64,000 bases of DNA, taken from contig NZ_CP019445.1 in the NCBI RefSeq assembly GCF_001975225.1, positions 3,286,001 to 3,350,000 on the forward strand, read 5' to 3'. The notes below the pieces were generated by a model, which had not been told where the DNA came from, ran no database searches, and was given only the letters and a program-made list of their open reading frames with translations. Shown here piece by piece: positions 1 to 9,575 of the stretch; positions within the stretch are counted from its first letter, which is position 1, and the number at the start of each line of letters is the position of its first letter. The translations under genes were made by a program, and so were the position numbers. This stretch comes from Kosakonia cowanii JCM 10956 = DSM 18146. Lineage in GTDB: Bacteria; Pseudomonadota; Gammaproteobacteria; Enterobacterales; Enterobacteriaceae.

Positions 1-430
1 CATCCTTGTCATAGCAAGTTGAGAGCAGCGAAGAGGGGTTGGCTTTAAACAGACCGTTACCGACAGCAATCGCTGCCATGCCCATATAGACGATGCTGGC
101 ATCGTGACCTGACCAGGCCACCAGCGCATAACCGAGCGCCAGCACAATCGCGCCCAGCAGGATCACACGTTTAGTACCGAGCACTTTATCGCCCAGCCAG
201 CCGCCGATAGCCACCAGGCCATAGACCAGTGCGCTGAAGGAGGAGAAGAGCGTAATGGAGTCTGATTCCGACATTCCCAGTTGCTTAACCAGGTAAACGG
301 CCATGATCCCTTGCAGGCCGTAGTAACCAAAACGTTCCCACAATTCGATCGAGAAGATGAGATAGAACGCTTTCGGTTGTTTGAAAGCGTTCATGCTGAC
401 GCTTTCTGTTGGTTTGTTTGCAGTTGACAC
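1..430 (-). CDS. dtpA: Dipeptide/tripeptide permease A, C-terminus outside window
   Basis: Proton-coupled importer of di- and tripeptides in the inner membrane (POT/PTR family, major facilitator fold). The first 143 codons are present; the gene runs off the left edge. The POT signature ExxERFxYY is visible as [10 protein letters not shown] near residue 28, followed by the first hydrophobic helices and the [12 protein letters not shown] loop. The start is a GTG at 430, as in E. coli, because the reading [12 protein letters not shown] aligns there. In E. coli it also lies downstream of nth on the same strand. The long upstream region probably carries its promoter. Confidence 0.95.
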   Translation of the reverse strand, partial: MSTANKPTESVSMNAFKQPKAFYLIFSIELWERFGYYGLQGIMAVYLVKQLGMSESDSITLFSSFSALVYGLVAIGGWLGDKVLGTKRVILLGAIVLALGYALVAWSGHDASIVYMGMAAIAVGNGLFKANPSSLLSTCYDKD

Positions 431-1172
431 GTAGACCTCTTTTTTTACATCCCATATTAACGGGGGGTGTTCAGCGCGCGATAACCAGTTTGCATCACGC
501 TTTTAGTTATATTGGGAGGAGAAACGGCGGGTAATGTTCACTATCCTGGCCCATGAGGCAAGTCTTTTGACATATTCTGTTACATAGATCCAGCGCATAA
601 CTTTGCTCGGCAAACTGAATTGTTATTCAGAGTTTAATTTTATCATTTTGGTAAAAGTGGATTTTTCTACTGGTTCTTAACATCCCAGCGCGGGGGTAAG
701 GGATATGTTCGGCTATTTTCGCGCACAGGCAGTGCATTGGGCTGGTTTCTGAGACATATCTGGTTGGATGTCCCGGCAGAGTAGGGACGGGATGGATATC
801 AGGGATGCGTAGATTTTAACATTTAGCCCTTTATTAACATTGCCTTAGCAAATAAGCCTCAAAGCGCCTGGCGTTGGATTTTTTTCTTCTAAAAAAAGGT
901 TTCAACTGCCTGAAAGTGTATAAGCGGATGATTATTTGCTCAAATGGCTATTCGACTGCCCGATCGTGTCAGTAGGCGACTCTTTTGCAGAGTTGTGAGG
1001 CGTATCACAATGAGTTATCTCCTAAAATCAGCCACTTTGTGGCGGCTTTTTTTACAAGCGATACGCTTAACAGAGAAATAATTAACAATTCTTGCCCGGA
1101 TAAGCCGGTTGTTCATGACAGCAGGGGGCTGCAGTGGCAGACTTCTGACTTCATTTTTATGGGAGCAAAGCG
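431..1172. other. Long intergenic region between dtpA and the HemJ-like gene
   Basis: 742 bases without a convincing protein gene. The short open frame across 985-1176 lacks a ribosome site and a coding look. The dtpA promoter should lie in the left part. The right part holds a hairpin with a T-run (1031-1053, plus strand) that would end a plus-strand transcript starting somewhere upstream, so a small RNA is possible, but no good promoter was recognised. Confidence 0.5.
1031..1053 (+). terminator. Hairpin plus T-run upstream of the HemJ-like gene
   Basis: Arms GCCAC (1031-1035) and GTGGC (1039-1043) around a TTT loop, then GGC and seven T. It is a short Rho-independent-type terminator on the plus strand, yet no gene precedes it on that strand in this gap. 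It may end a small RNA or attenuate the gene at 1173. Confidence 0.5.
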
Positions 1173-1598
1173 ATGAATTTTCATCCGTGGATCAACGCAG
1201 TACATATTGTCAGCGCAATCGTCTGGATTGGCGGCATGCTGATGAGCGCCATGGTGGCGCAGTGGAGCCTGCGACAGAAAGATAAAAGCACCACCCTGGT
1301 TCTGCTTAACGATGTACGCAGCTGGAACCGCAGAATGACCAGCCCGGCGATGATCGTGCTGTGGATTGCCGGTATCGCCATGCTGGTGGCCTACGGGCAG
1401 ATGCCGCACCTGTGGTTAATCATCAAGATCGTGTTTGTGGTGCTGCTATCGGGCCTGCACGGCTTTCTCTCCGCCACGCTGCGTCGGCTGGCGAACGGTG
1501 AAGCCCTGAAGCGTACAGGCGCGCTGAACAACGCTACGCTGCTGCTGGTGCTCTTTACCGTGGTGATTACGGTACTGGCGGTGGTACGCCCCTTCTGA
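1173..1598 (+). CDS. HemJ/CopD-like four-helix membrane protein
   Basis: A 141-residue protein with four hydrophobic segments. Its layout resembles the UPF0093/HemJ family: a His in the first helix (H11, INAVHIVSAIVW), a Lys in the third (K85, PHLWLIIKIV) followed by H96, and a C-terminus ending VVRPF like the family's VVKPF. HemJ proteins oxidise protoporphyrinogen IX in bacteria lacking HemG/HemY; enterics normally use HemG, so a haem role here is only inference, and a CopD-type copper role is an alternative. A ribosome site GGAGC precedes the start. It converges on nth, 4 bases away. E. coli K-12 has no gene here. Confidence 0.6.
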   Translation: MNFHPWINAVHIVSAIVWIGGMLMSAMVAQWSLRQKDKSTTLVLLNDVRSWNRRMTSPAMIVLWIAGIAMLVAYGQMPHLWLIIKIVFVVLLSGLHGFLSATLRRLANGEALKRTGALNNATLLLVLFTVVITVLAVVRPF

Positions 1599-1602
1599 GG
1601 CG

Positions 1603-2235
1603 TTAATCGGTCTTACTGTCGTATTCGCACAAATCTTCAATGATGCAGGAGCCGCAGCGGGGTTTACGGGCGATGCAGGTGTATCGCCCGTGCAGAATAA
1701 GCCAGTGATGGCAGTCGACTTTAAACTCCGCCGGCACCACTTTCAGCAGCTTCTCCTCCACCTCTTCGACATTCTTCCCCGGCGCAAAGCGCGTGCGGTT
1801 AGAGACGCGGAAAATATGGGTATCAACGGCGATAGTCGGCCAGCCAAAAGCGGTATTCAGCACCACATTGGCGGTTTTACGCCCGACGCCCGGCAGGGCT
1901 TCCAGCGCGGCGCGATCTTCTGGCACTTCGCCACCATGTTTTTCCAGCAAAATGCGGCAGGTCTTAATGACGTTCTCCGCTTTGCTGTTGTAAAGGCCGA
2001 TGGTTTTGATGTACTGCTTCACGCCATCAACGCCCAGCTCCAACATCGCCAGCGGCGTATTGGCAACCGGGTAGAGCAGCGCCGTCGCTTTATTGACGCT
2101 GACATCCGTCGCCTGGGCTGAGAGCAGCACGGCGATCAGCAGTTCAAACGGCGAGGTGAAGTTCAGTTCGGTGGTCGGATGCGGGTTGTTCTCCCGCAGC
2201 CGGGTGAGGATTTCGAGGCGTTTCGCTTTATTCAT
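1603..2235 (-). CDS. nth: Endonuclease III
   Basis: Base-excision-repair DNA glycosylase and AP lyase that removes oxidised pyrimidines. All 210 residues align with E. coli Nth (211). The helix-hairpin-helix LPGVGRK carries catalytic K120, D138 follows in VDTH, and the [4Fe-4S] ligands are C187, C194, C197 and C203 (spacing 6-2-5). The start codon overlaps the rsxE stop by one base (TAATG), so it is the last gene of the rsx operon and probably translationally coupled, as in E. coli. Confidence 0.98.
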   Translation of the reverse strand: MNKAKRLEILTRLRENNPHPTTELNFTSPFELLIAVLLSAQATDVSVNKATALLYPVANTPLAMLELGVDGVKQYIKTIGLYNSKAENVIKTCRILLEKHGGEVPEDRAALEALPGVGRKTANVVLNTAFGWPTIAVDTHIFRVSNRTRFAPGKNVEEVEEKLLKVVPAEFKVDCHHWLILHGRYTCIARKPRCGSCIIEDLCEYDSKTD

Positions 2236-2936
2236 TATGCCTTCCCGGGCGAGGTCTCTGGCGCGTCGTTGACCTGCGCGGCGGCAGCGGCTTCACGACG
2301 TTTTTTCATTTTCTGATCGATTAAGTATTTCACTGCCAGCATCATACCGAGGCCGATAAACGCGCCCGGCGGCAGCATCGCCAGCAGGAACGGGGAGTCC
2401 GTATGGAACACTTCGATGCGCAGCCCTTTGGCCCAACTGCCCAGCAGGCCATCCGCGCCGTCAAACAGCGTGCCGTTGCCGAGCATCTCACGCATTGAAC
2501 CGAGCACAAACATTGCGCCGGTCGCCCCCATGCCGATGGCAAAACCATCCAGCGCCGACAGCGCCGGCCCTTTTTTCGCCGCAAACGCCTCTGCGCGACC
2601 GACCACGATGCAGTTGGTGACGATCAGCGGAATAAAGATGCCCAGCGACTGATAGAGGCCGAAAGCATAGGCGTTGATCAGCATCTGCACGGCGCTGACC
2701 ACCGAGGCGATGATCATCACGTAGATGGGAATACGGATCTCCGACGGCGTCCAGCGCCGCAGCAGGGAGATAAACAGGTTAGTCAGGGTCAGTACCAGCG
2801 TAGTCGCCAGCCCCAGCCCGAGGGCGTTGGTAGCGGTCGACGTTACCGCCAGCAGCGGACACATGCCGAGTAACTGCACCAGCGCGGAGTTGTTTTTCCA
2901 CAACCCCTGGACAATAACCTCTTTTACTTCGCTCAT
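2235..2936 (-). CDS. rsxE: Rsx electron transport complex subunit RsxE
   Basis: Integral membrane subunit of the Rsx (Rnf-type) complex, which passes electrons from reduced nicotinamide cofactor to keep the SoxR [2Fe-2S] cluster reduced and inactive. 233 residues with about six helices and the [12 protein letters not shown] segment typical of RnfE/RnfA. Paralogous to RsxA in the same operon. It starts three bases after the rsxG reading frame would end and overlaps nth by one base. Its translation normally depends on ribosomes finishing rsxG, which here stop early. Confidence 0.97.
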   Translation of the reverse strand: MSEVKEVIVQGLWKNNSALVQLLGMCPLLAVTSTATNALGLGLATTLVLTLTNLFISLLRRWTPSEIRIPIYVMIIASVVSAVQMLINAYAFGLYQSLGIFIPLIVTNCIVVGRAEAFAAKKGPALSALDGFAIGMGATGAMFVLGSMREMLGNGTLFDGADGLLGSWAKGLRIEVFHTDSPFLLAMLPPGAFIGLGMMLAVKYLIDQKMKKRREAAAAAQVNDAPETSPGKA

Positions 2937-2939
2937 CGT

Positions 2940-3559
2940 TTACTCTCCACACTCTGGCAAACGGGACAGCTGCTCAGGCAGCGTCATGGCGTAAATCCCG
3001 GTACGTTTCACCGCATTCACCACCGCGCGCGGGGTGATGGTCGCACCGGTAAACTGATCGAAATCGCCGCCATCTTTCTTCACGGCGAAGTGGCTATCGG
3101 CCGGGCCGTCGATTTCTTGCCGGCAAAGTAGGTGATCCAGTTACTGATGCGCAGCTCGATTTTATCCCCAAGCCCCGGCGTTTCATGGTGTTCGGTAACA
3201 CGCACGCCCAGCACCGTACCGCTAAAATCTGCGCCGACCAGCAGCTGGATAGCACCGGAGTAGCCATCCGGCGCGGTGGACTCAATCACCGCCGCCACCG
3301 GTTTATCGTCCTTCTGCGCAATCCACACGCGATGCGGGCCTTTGCCGAGCGCCGGGTCGCTCACCACATAACAGCTCTGCGCCAGCGCGTTAGTATAGCT
3401 CTCGGGCGGCAGCACCTGATCGAAGAGCGCTTTTTGCTGCAATACCGCCTGGTCGGCGATGGTGCTTTTGGTCATCTGGTTAATGGCGGCGGTCAGACCG
3501 GTGGAGCCAGCGGCAAAGAGGGCCAGCGTGACGCCATGTTTACGCATTGTATCTAGCAT
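2940..3559 (-). pseudogene. rsxG: rsxG, frameshifted FMN-binding subunit
   Basis: The frame from 3559 matches RsxG through FAGKK at about residue 149, then leaves the family sequence and stops after ten unrelated residues (stop near 3080). Reading on in the +1 frame restores the family end, including [14 protein letters not shown] and the terminus SRLPECGE with a TAA at 2940-2942. Adding one T to the TTT run at 3113-3115 (plus strand) gives 206 residues, the E. coli length. The lost part holds the (S/T)GAT flavinylation motif, so the truncated product should not carry its covalent FMN. It could be a true mutation, a sequencing error in a short A/T run, or programmed slippage. Confidence 0.9.
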
Positions 3560-3568
3560 GACGGCTCC

Positions 3569-4621
3569 TTAACGATGTCCGTACACGCGCGGTCGCGTGT
3601 AGTAATCAATCAGCGGCACGGTGATATTCGCCAGCAGCACCGCAAAGGCGACGCCATCCGGGTAGCCGCCGAAGCTGCGGATCAGCCACACCAGCAAACC
3701 GGCCAGCGCGCCGAAAATCAGACGACCTTTGTTAGTGGTCGAGGCGGTGACCGGATCCGTAAGAATAAAGAACGCGCCGAGCATCGTCGCACCCGAGAGC
3801 AGATGCAGCTGCGGGGCTAAAAAGGTCTGCGGGGCGAAGAGCCAGCCAAGGGTGGCGCACAGGGTCAGTGAGAGCAGGAAGCTGACCGGGATATGCCAGC
3901 GAATGGTATTTTGCGACAGCAAAAAGATCCCGCCCGCCAGATAGCCAAGGTTGACCCACTGCCAGCCTGCACCTGCCAGCACGCCGCTGTAGATCGGGTA
4001 CTGCATAATCTGCTCAACGCTGTGTCCGGCATGCAGCGAGGTTTTAAAGGTGTCGAGCGGTGTCGCCTGGCTGATGCCATCCACCCCCATGCGCAGGGCA
4101 TCCATCGTTGCACCCGTGGTGCTGTGACCGGTAAAGATCACCTGAAGGGCATCCAGCAAACCGGGCACCGTGCGCGCAATATCATGGGGCGGCAACCAGC
4201 TGGTCATCTGCACCGGGAAGGAGATAAGCAGCACCACATAGCCGATCATCGCGGGGTTAAAGGGGTTATGGCCGAGACCGCCATACAGCTGCTTGGCGAT
4301 AATCACCGCAAACACGGTGCCCAGTACCACCATCCACCACGGTGCAAAAGAGGGGATGCTGATGGCGAGCAGCAGGCCGGTTAACAGGGCCGAGTTATCC
4401 GCCAGAATGGTGCTGACGGACTGTTTGCGCAGTTTCAGCACCAGCCCTTCCGCCAGCAGGGCGCTGACGATAGCGAGGATAAGCTGGATCAAGGTTCCCC
4501 AGCCGAAGAACCACAGCTGCGCGGCGATGCCCGGTATCGTCGCCAGCGTGACCAGCAGCATAATGCGCGAGGTCTGGCGCTGGTTATGGGTGTAAGGGGA
4601 ACTTGCGATTCTGAAAACCAT
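3569..4621 (-). CDS. rsxD: Rsx complex subunit RsxD
   Basis: Inner-membrane flavoprotein subunit of the SoxR-reducing complex. 350 residues (E. coli 352) with about nine hydrophobic segments, and the motif [11 protein letters not shown] near residue 187 in which the last Thr of TGAT carries phosphoester-linked FMN in RnfD/RsxD/NqrB proteins. It starts directly after the rsxC stop, with no gap, and is followed after nine bases by the frameshifted rsxG. Confidence 0.97.
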   Translation of the reverse strand: MVFRIASSPYTHNQRQTSRIMLLVTLATIPGIAAQLWFFGWGTLIQLILAIVSALLAEGLVLKLRKQSVSTILADNSALLTGLLLAISIPSFAPWWMVVLGTVFAVIIAKQLYGGLGHNPFNPAMIGYVVLLISFPVQMTSWLPPHDIARTVPGLLDALQVIFTGHSTTGATMDALRMGVDGISQATPLDTFKTSLHAGHSVEQIMQYPIYSGVLAGAGWQWVNLGYLAGGIFLLSQNTIRWHIPVSFLLSLTLCATLGWLFAPQTFLAPQLHLLSGATMLGAFFILTDPVTASTTNKGRLIFGALAGLLVWLIRSFGGYPDGVAFAVLLANITVPLIDYYTRPRVYGHR

Positions 4622-7030
4622 TTAATCCTCGTTAACAGCTTGCTGCGCGGCTTTTTTAGCCTGAACTCGGGCAATGGCCGCCGCGACCGCCGCTTTACGC
4701 GGCTCGTCATTGGCAGCCTGGGTGTGCGTGGAGGCCTTTTCTGCGCTGGACTGCGCGCGGGCCTGCTCTGCTTTGCGTGCTTTGGCACGGGCAATCGCCG
4801 CTTCGACGGCGGCTTTGCGCGGGTCAACCGGCTCGCTGCTTTCCGGCTCGGCGGCAGGCGTCTCTTTCTGCGCCTGCTCCGCTTTACGCGCTTTCGCGCG
4901 GGCAATCGCCGCTTCGACGGCGGCTTTGCGCGGGTCAACCGGCTCGCTGCTTTCCGGCTCGGCGGCAGGCGTCTCTTTCTGCGCCTGCTCCGCTTTACGT
5001 GCTTTGGCACGGGCGATTGCTGCTTCAACGGCGGCTTTGCGCGGGTCAACCGGCTCACTTGTTTCCGGCTCGGCAGCAGGCGTCTCTTTCTGTGCCTGCT
5101 CCGCTTTACGTGCTTTGGCACGGGCAATCGCCGCTTCAACGGCGGCTTTGCGCGGGTCGACCGGCTCACTTGTTTCCGGCTCGGCAGCAGGCATCTCTTT
5201 CTGTGCCTGCTCCGCTTTACGTGCTTTCGCACGGGCAATCGCTGCTTCAACGGCGGCTTTGCGCGGATCGACCAGTTCGGTGGTTTCCGGTTCGGTAGCG
5301 GCAGCGACTTTCTGCGCATGCTCAGCTTTACGGGCTTTGGCGCGGGTAATCGCTGCTTCGACCGCGGATTTGCGCGGATCGTCGCCTTCAGCCGTCTGCT
5401 GCGCTTTTTCCGCCTGACGCGCGCGCGCCTCGGCTTTACGCGCTTCGCGGGCGGCAATCACGTCACGGTTATCCGGCTCGGCGCCAGCCTGCACCACCAC
5501 CGGCTCTGCGGCAGCGGCCTGTTTCTCTTTCACGCGTGAAAGCGCGGCTTCAATTGCCTGCTTATCCTCTTCGCCAGGCTTCGCGGCGGCCTGCTTGTGT
5601 CGCGCCTGGCGCGCCAGTTTCTCGCGCTCAAGGCGCGCCTGACGGGCTTCAAAACGCGCCTTCGCTTCGGCGGTGCGTCGCTCTTCCTCGGCGATGGCGG
5701 AGATCTCCGCTTTCTCCTGGCGGAAATATTGCACCAGCGGAATATTGCTCGGGCAGACCCATGCGCAGGCACCACACTCGATGCAGTCGGAGAGATTGTG
5801 TGCGATGGCTTTGTCGTGCTGTTGCCCTTTGCTGAACCAGTAGAGCTGCTGCGGCAGTAAGTCCGCCGGGCAGGCGTCGGCGCAGGCGCTGCAACGGATG
5901 CACCCTTTCTCTTCCTGCGTTTCGCCCATTTCACTGGCCGAAGGGGCGAGCAGGCAGTTAGTAATTTTGACCACCGGCACATCCAGCCACGGCAGGGTAA
6001 AGCCCATCAGCGGGCCGCCCATAATCACCAGCTGTTCTGCCGAAGGCTGGAAGCCAGCGTAATCGAGCAGGTGACGAACCGGCGTGCCGAGCCGCGCCCA
6101 GACGTTGCCCGGCCGGGTAACCGCTTCACCGGTCAGAGTCACCACGCGCTCGGTTAACGGTTCACCGTCAATCACCGCGCGCTTCACCGCGTAGGCGGTG
6201 CCGACGTTCTGCATCAGCACGCCGATATCGGACGAGCGGCCACCGTGCGGCACCTGCTTTCCGGTGAGGATCTGCGTCAGCTGTTTTGCGCCGCCGGAGG
6301 GGTATTTGGTCGGGATCACTTTCAGCTGAATATCGTGGCTGCCCGCCAGCACCGCACGCATCATCGAGATCGCCTGCGGTTTATTATCTTCGATACCGAT
6401 CAGCACCTGGCGCGGCTGAAGGATATGCGCGAGGATGCGCACCCCTTCCATAATCTGCGCGGCGCAATCCTGCATCAGGCGATCGTCGGCGGTGATATAG
6501 GGTTCGCACTCGGCAGCATTGATAATCAGCGTATCGACTTTATCGCCGGCGCCTTGCAGCTTCGCACCAGTCGGGAAGCCAGCTCCGCCCAGCCCGGCAA
6601 CGCCGAACTGATGGATGCGCTCAATCAGCGCTTCAACGCTCTGGGCGCGATAATCCTGCCACCCTTCGCGCGCAATCCAGCGATCTTCGCCGTCCGCTTC
6701 GATAATGACGCTCAGTTCAGGCAGGGCGGAGGGGTGTGCGGTAGCGTGAGGGGCAATCGCCACAACGGTGCCGGAGGTCGGCGCGTGCACCGGCAGCATA
6801 CGACCGCGGCCGCGGGTCAGCGGCTGTCCGCGCAAAACGCTATCGCCCACGCTGACGCACAGTTCGCCTTCAGCGCCGATATGCTGCTTTAAGGGAATGA
6901 CAAAACGGTTCGCCAGCGGCAGTTGACGCAGCGGCGTACCGTTAGACTGGGTTTTCATCTCCGGCGGATGGATGCCGCCGTGAAAATCCCACAGTTTCTC
7001 TTTTCGGAATGCGGAAAATAACTTAAGCAT
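4622..7030 (-). CDS. rsxC: Rsx complex subunit RsxC
   Basis: Peripheral Rsx subunit expected to take electrons from NADH/NADPH through FMN and Fe-S clusters. The start is placed at 7030 ([16 protein letters not shown]) by family alignment and overlaps rsxB by eight bases; an upstream extension to 7144 is only rsxB in another frame. 802 residues. The [10 protein letters not shown] nucleotide/flavin region is near residue 140, and two ferredoxin motifs follow ([12 protein letters not shown] and [12 protein letters not shown], about residues 375-425). The C-terminal third is an Ala/Lys/Glu/Arg-rich tail with 37-residue repeats. Confidence 0.97.
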   Translation of the reverse strand: MLKLFSAFRKEKLWDFHGGIHPPEMKTQSNGTPLRQLPLANRFVIPLKQHIGAEGELCVSVGDSVLRGQPLTRGRGRMLPVHAPTSGTVVAIAPHATAHPSALPELSVIIEADGEDRWIAREGWQDYRAQSVEALIERIHQFGVAGLGGAGFPTGAKLQGAGDKVDTLIINAAECEPYITADDRLMQDCAAQIMEGVRILAHILQPRQVLIGIEDNKPQAISMMRAVLAGSHDIQLKVIPTKYPSGGAKQLTQILTGKQVPHGGRSSDIGVLMQNVGTAYAVKRAVIDGEPLTERVVTLTGEAVTRPGNVWARLGTPVRHLLDYAGFQPSAEQLVIMGGPLMGFTLPWLDVPVVKITNCLLAPSASEMGETQEEKGCIRCSACADACPADLLPQQLYWFSKGQQHDKAIAHNLSDCIECGACAWVCPSNIPLVQYFRQEKAEISAIAEEERRTAEAKARFEARQARLEREKLARQARHKQAAAKPGEEDKQAIEAALSRVKEKQAAAAEPVVVQAGAEPDNRDVIAAREARKAEARARQAEKAQQTAEGDDPRKSAVEAAITRAKARKAEHAQKVAAATEPETTELVDPRKAAVEAAIARAKARKAEQAQKEMPAAEPETSEPVDPRKAAVEAAIARAKARKAEQAQKETPAAEPETSEPVDPRKAAVEAAIARAKARKAEQAQKETPAAEPESSEPVDPRKAAVEAAIARAKARKAEQAQKETPAAEPESSEPVDPRKAAVEAAIARAKARKAEQARAQSSAEKASTHTQAANDEPRKAAVAAAIARVQAKKAAQQAVNED
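4711..5379 (-). repeat. 111-bp tandem repeats inside rsxC
   Basis: The DPRK codons recur exactly every 111 bases: the matching GGGTC/GGATC landmarks fall at 4821, 4932, 5043, 5154, 5265 and 5376. Each unit encodes 37 residues beginning [20 protein letters not shown] and ending in an acidic Pro/Glu linker. Neighbouring units are nearly identical in DNA, which suggests recent duplication or homogenisation. E. coli RsxC has a shorter related repeat, so the type of tail is normal while copy number and unit length vary. Confidence 0.95.
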
Positions 7031-7601
7031 GGTGCTCCACAGGAATAGTGCGCACCGGAATGGTGTGCAGATCCCATTTCCAGTTCTGCGTGGTTGGCGC
7101 AACCGGGCGCAGGTCGATACACTGCGTCGGGCACGGATCCACACAAAGATTACAGCCGGTGCAGAGATCGCTTACCACCGTATGCATGGCGCGGGTTGCG
7201 CCCACGATAGCGTCGACCGGGCAGGCCTGAATGCATTTTGTACAGCCGATGCAGTTGCTCTCGTCAATAATGGCAAGCATACGCACCGGTTCCAGCGCGT
7301 CGGCATCGCCATCAATCGGCTGCGGGTCGACGTTTAACAGCGTGGCGATTTTCTGCATCACCGCTTCGCCGCCGGGGGCGCAGCGGTTGATCTTTTCACC
7401 CTGGGTGCCGACCGCTTCGGCGTAGGGGCGACAGCCGGGGTAGCCGCACTGCCCACACTGGCTCTGCGGCAGCAGTTCATCGATACGTTCAACAACCGGA
7501 TCGTCCTCGACCGCAAACCGGCGCGAGGCGTAACCGAGGATCAGGCCGAACAGCAGCCCAAGTACGCTCAGGACTGCAACGGCGATGGTTATCGCATTCA
7601 T
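7023..7601 (-). CDS. rsxB: Rsx complex ferredoxin subunit RsxB
   Basis: Membrane-anchored polyferredoxin of the SoxR-reducing complex. 192 residues: an N-terminal helix (residues 4-24), a CGQCGYPGC four-Cys Fe-S domain near residue 49, and two [4Fe-4S] ferredoxin motifs, [12 protein letters not shown] and [12 protein letters not shown]. The start overlaps the rsxA stop by one base and its end overlaps rsxC by eight, a tightly coupled operon. Confidence 0.98.
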   Translation of the reverse strand: MNAITIAVAVLSVLGLLFGLILGYASRRFAVEDDPVVERIDELLPQSQCGQCGYPGCRPYAEAVGTQGEKINRCAPGGEAVMQKIATLLNVDPQPIDGDADALEPVRMLAIIDESNCIGCTKCIQACPVDAIVGATRAMHTVVSDLCTGCNLCVDPCPTQCIDLRPVAPTTQNWKWDLHTIPVRTIPVEHHA

Positions 7602-8182
7602 TACAGTTTTACCAGACCACTAAAGCCCATAAAGGCCAGAGACATTAAGCCGGCAGTAACTAACGCAATCGCATTACCGCGAAACGGCGCGGGAACATCG
7701 GCGACGGCAAGGCGTTCGCGGATCGCGGCGAACAGCACCATCACCAGTGAGAAGCCGACGGCGGCGGCGAAGCCATACAGCGCCGACTGCATAAAGTTGT
7801 GCCCAAGGTTGATGTTGAGCAGCGCGACGCCGAGCACCGCGCAGTTGGTGGTGATAAGCGGCAGAAAGATACCGAGCAGGCGATAGAGCGCCGGGCTGGT
7901 TTTACGCACCACCATCTCGGTGAACTGCACCACCACGGCAATAATCAGGATAAAGGAGAGGGTGCGCAGATAGACCAGGTTCAACGGGATCAGCACCCAG
8001 TTGTCGATAAGCCATGAGCAGATCGAAGCCATGGTCATGACGAAGGTGGTTGCGAGCCCCATACCCATTGCGCTTTCCAGCTTTTTGGAAACGCCCATAA
8101 ACGGACACAGGCCAAGAAACTTCACCAGTACGAAGTTGTTGACCAGTACCGTTCCGATAAATAGCAGAAGATAGTCTGTCAT
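7601..8182 (-). CDS. rsxA: Rsx complex subunit RsxA
   Basis: First gene of the rsx operon; integral membrane subunit paralogous to RsxE. 193 residues with about six helices and the [11 protein letters not shown] motif near residue 110 typical of the RnfA/NqrE family, in which a Cys pair between subunits A and E binds an Fe-S cluster within the membrane. The operon promoter should lie in the short gap before ydgK. Confidence 0.98.
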   Translation of the reverse strand: MTDYLLLFIGTVLVNNFVLVKFLGLCPFMGVSKKLESAMGMGLATTFVMTMASICSWLIDNWVLIPLNLVYLRTLSFILIIAVVVQFTEMVVRKTSPALYRLLGIFLPLITTNCAVLGVALLNINLGHNFMQSALYGFAAAVGFSLVMVLFAAIRERLAVADVPAPFRGNAIALVTAGLMSLAFMGFSGLVKL

Positions 8183-8260
8183 TATGTGGCCTGAAATGAA
8201 AAAAGCCGCCTATTATCGGGCAAACTGCCCCGGGCGACAACAGGTTAACTGTAAGGTTAT

Positions 8261-8701
8261 TTACGGGTTAATAAAGGTCTTCTTCACGCGCACCGCGCGC
8301 TTGAAGTAGGGCACAAACAGCGCCGCCGCCAGCAGCGGAAAGATCAGCTGGCGAACCGCCATCGCATCGGAAACGGGTGAAAAAGCAAATGCTTTTATCG
8401 CCAGCAGCACGCAGACCAGCAGCCAGATAATGTAGTGTTTCGGCACCAGGCTGCGGCGTTTGAAAAAGGCGATAGTCAGCCAGAGCGTATAGCACCAGAG
8501 TGCGGCAGCAAAAATAAAGGATAAGATCAACAGCAGCATCGCTTTCGACGGCTGCGCCAGCAGTGCCGAGAGCGCATGCGGCGTTAACAGGGCGGTGACG
8601 TAGAGCATTAACGCCAGCGAGGTGCTTAATAACGCGACCAGCAACCAGGCCAGAGGGGCGAGTAACCAGCCTCCGATACGTTCTGCGGGTGTTGTTGTCA
8701 T
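8261..8701 (-). CDS. ydgK: DUF2569 inner-membrane protein YdgK
   Basis: 146 residues with four hydrophobic helices; aligns throughout with E. coli YdgK (MTTTP-RIGGWLLAPLAW at the start, VPKHYIIWLL in the middle, VPYFKR near the end). Start set at 8701 by that alignment; the open frame continues upstream to 8902 without likeness to the family. Function unknown. In E. coli it also sits next to rsxA. Confidence 0.93.
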   Translation of the reverse strand: MTTTPAERIGGWLLAPLAWLLVALLSTSLALMLYVTALLTPHALSALLAQPSKAMLLLILSFIFAAALWCYTLWLTIAFFKRRSLVPKHYIIWLLVCVLLAIKAFAFSPVSDAMAVRQLIFPLLAAALFVPYFKRAVRVKKTFINP

Positions 8702-8786
8702 GCCATTTCCTCTGTTAACACATTCAGTTGCGGCAAACATTGCCGGGCGACGAGTATAAAGCATCGCACGGCGATTGCCAGCGGCC

Positions 8787-9002
8787 TCAGACCACGTAGC
8801 GCCATACCGAGCGCGGAACGCACCCAATGTCAAATAGCCGCCCGCCGGAGACCAGCTCAGCGCGGCGGTGATCGGCCGCGCGATACATATTAATGATCTC
8901 ACTGCTCTCGGTCAGGGTGTAGTTAAGGTGATCAAAGAGCTTTTCCAGGCTTTCAAGCGAACTGATTTTGCGAAATTTTAATAAATAGTCCTGCACGGTC
9001 AT
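8787..9002 (-). CDS. cnu: OriC-binding nucleoid protein Cnu
   Basis: 71-residue Hha/YmoA-family protein that partners with H-NS/StpA in silencing horizontally acquired genes and was named for binding a site in oriC. The family core [20 protein letters not shown] and the C-terminal RAELVSGG segment are present. Length equals E. coli Cnu (YdgT). Stand-alone, with short gaps on both sides. Confidence 0.96.
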   Translation of the reverse strand: MTVQDYLLKFRKISSLESLEKLFDHLNYTLTESSEIINMYRAADHRRAELVSGGRLFDIGCVPRSVWRYVV

Positions 9003-9130
9003 GTCGGAGGGTGTCCATATAATGAAGAGGCAAAAAAAGAACGACTATGCGCGCAAATAATAGACGTTATTATCCGGGCGTAACTAGCGTGAGAATAATC
9101 TGCCATTAAATTAAGCATATTCTTTTCAGA

Positions 9131-9159
9131 TAAAAACCCGGCGCCACAAAGGCGCCGGG
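9131..9159 (-). terminator. Terminator downstream of blr
   Basis: Nine-base perfect arms CCCGGCGCC (9137-9145) and GGCGCCGGG (9151-9159), five-base loop, then TTTTTA when read on the minus strand. It lies about 80 bases beyond the blr stop and before cnu. Confidence 0.85.
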
Positions 9160-9240
9160 CGAAGAAGGTTAACGTCCTTCCTCATGACGGGCAACCCGCT
9201 TCTGGCGCGATATGGGCTATCGCAGCAATAGGGAATACCT

Positions 9241-9378
9241 TTATTTCTTTTGCACTACCACGCTTTGCTCAGGCGGCTGGTAATTATCAATATGGCTGGC
9301 AAACACCAACAGAATGGTTGATACGCCGAGCACAATCCAGCCCATTAATTCAACAATCCGATTGAATATTGCGGTCAT
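9241..9378 (-). CDS. blr: Division septum small membrane protein Blr
   Basis: A 45-residue single-helix membrane protein aligned with E. coli Blr (41 residues): NRIVELMGWIVLGVS is the membrane helix and ASHIDNYQPPEQS the conserved tail. The start at 9378 (MTAIFNR) has GGGAG about ten bases upstream; the frame remains open to 9513 but lacks a site there. Blr sits at the divisome and its loss raises beta-lactam sensitivity in E. coli. Confidence 0.9.
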   Translation of the reverse strand: MTAIFNRIVELMGWIVLGVSTILLVFASHIDNYQPPEQSVVVQKK

Positions 9379-9575
9379 ATTTATACTGCTCCCTGGGATT
9401 AACATCACACGCCGGTAGTCATTAACGGGTGTTGGGCGCAGATTTAAGCAGATTTTGTGACCGGAAACCAGACCAGAATACGCTGAATTATTCGGCGTAA
9501 AAATGCGATACAACAGCGGTTGTCGGCATCAGGCAGATAGTGTGAAATGGAGGTCCACTGAAAAGAGGCCGTGAT

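Noticed and set aside
985..1176. 63-codon open frame before the HemJ-like gene
   Set aside because: No ribosome site, it runs through the terminator hairpin, and it has no coding character.
4489..5539. Long open frames on both strands across the rsxC tail
   Set aside because: They are the 111-base repeat read in other frames; their sequence is repetitive Arg- or Gly-rich noise, and rsxC explains the region.
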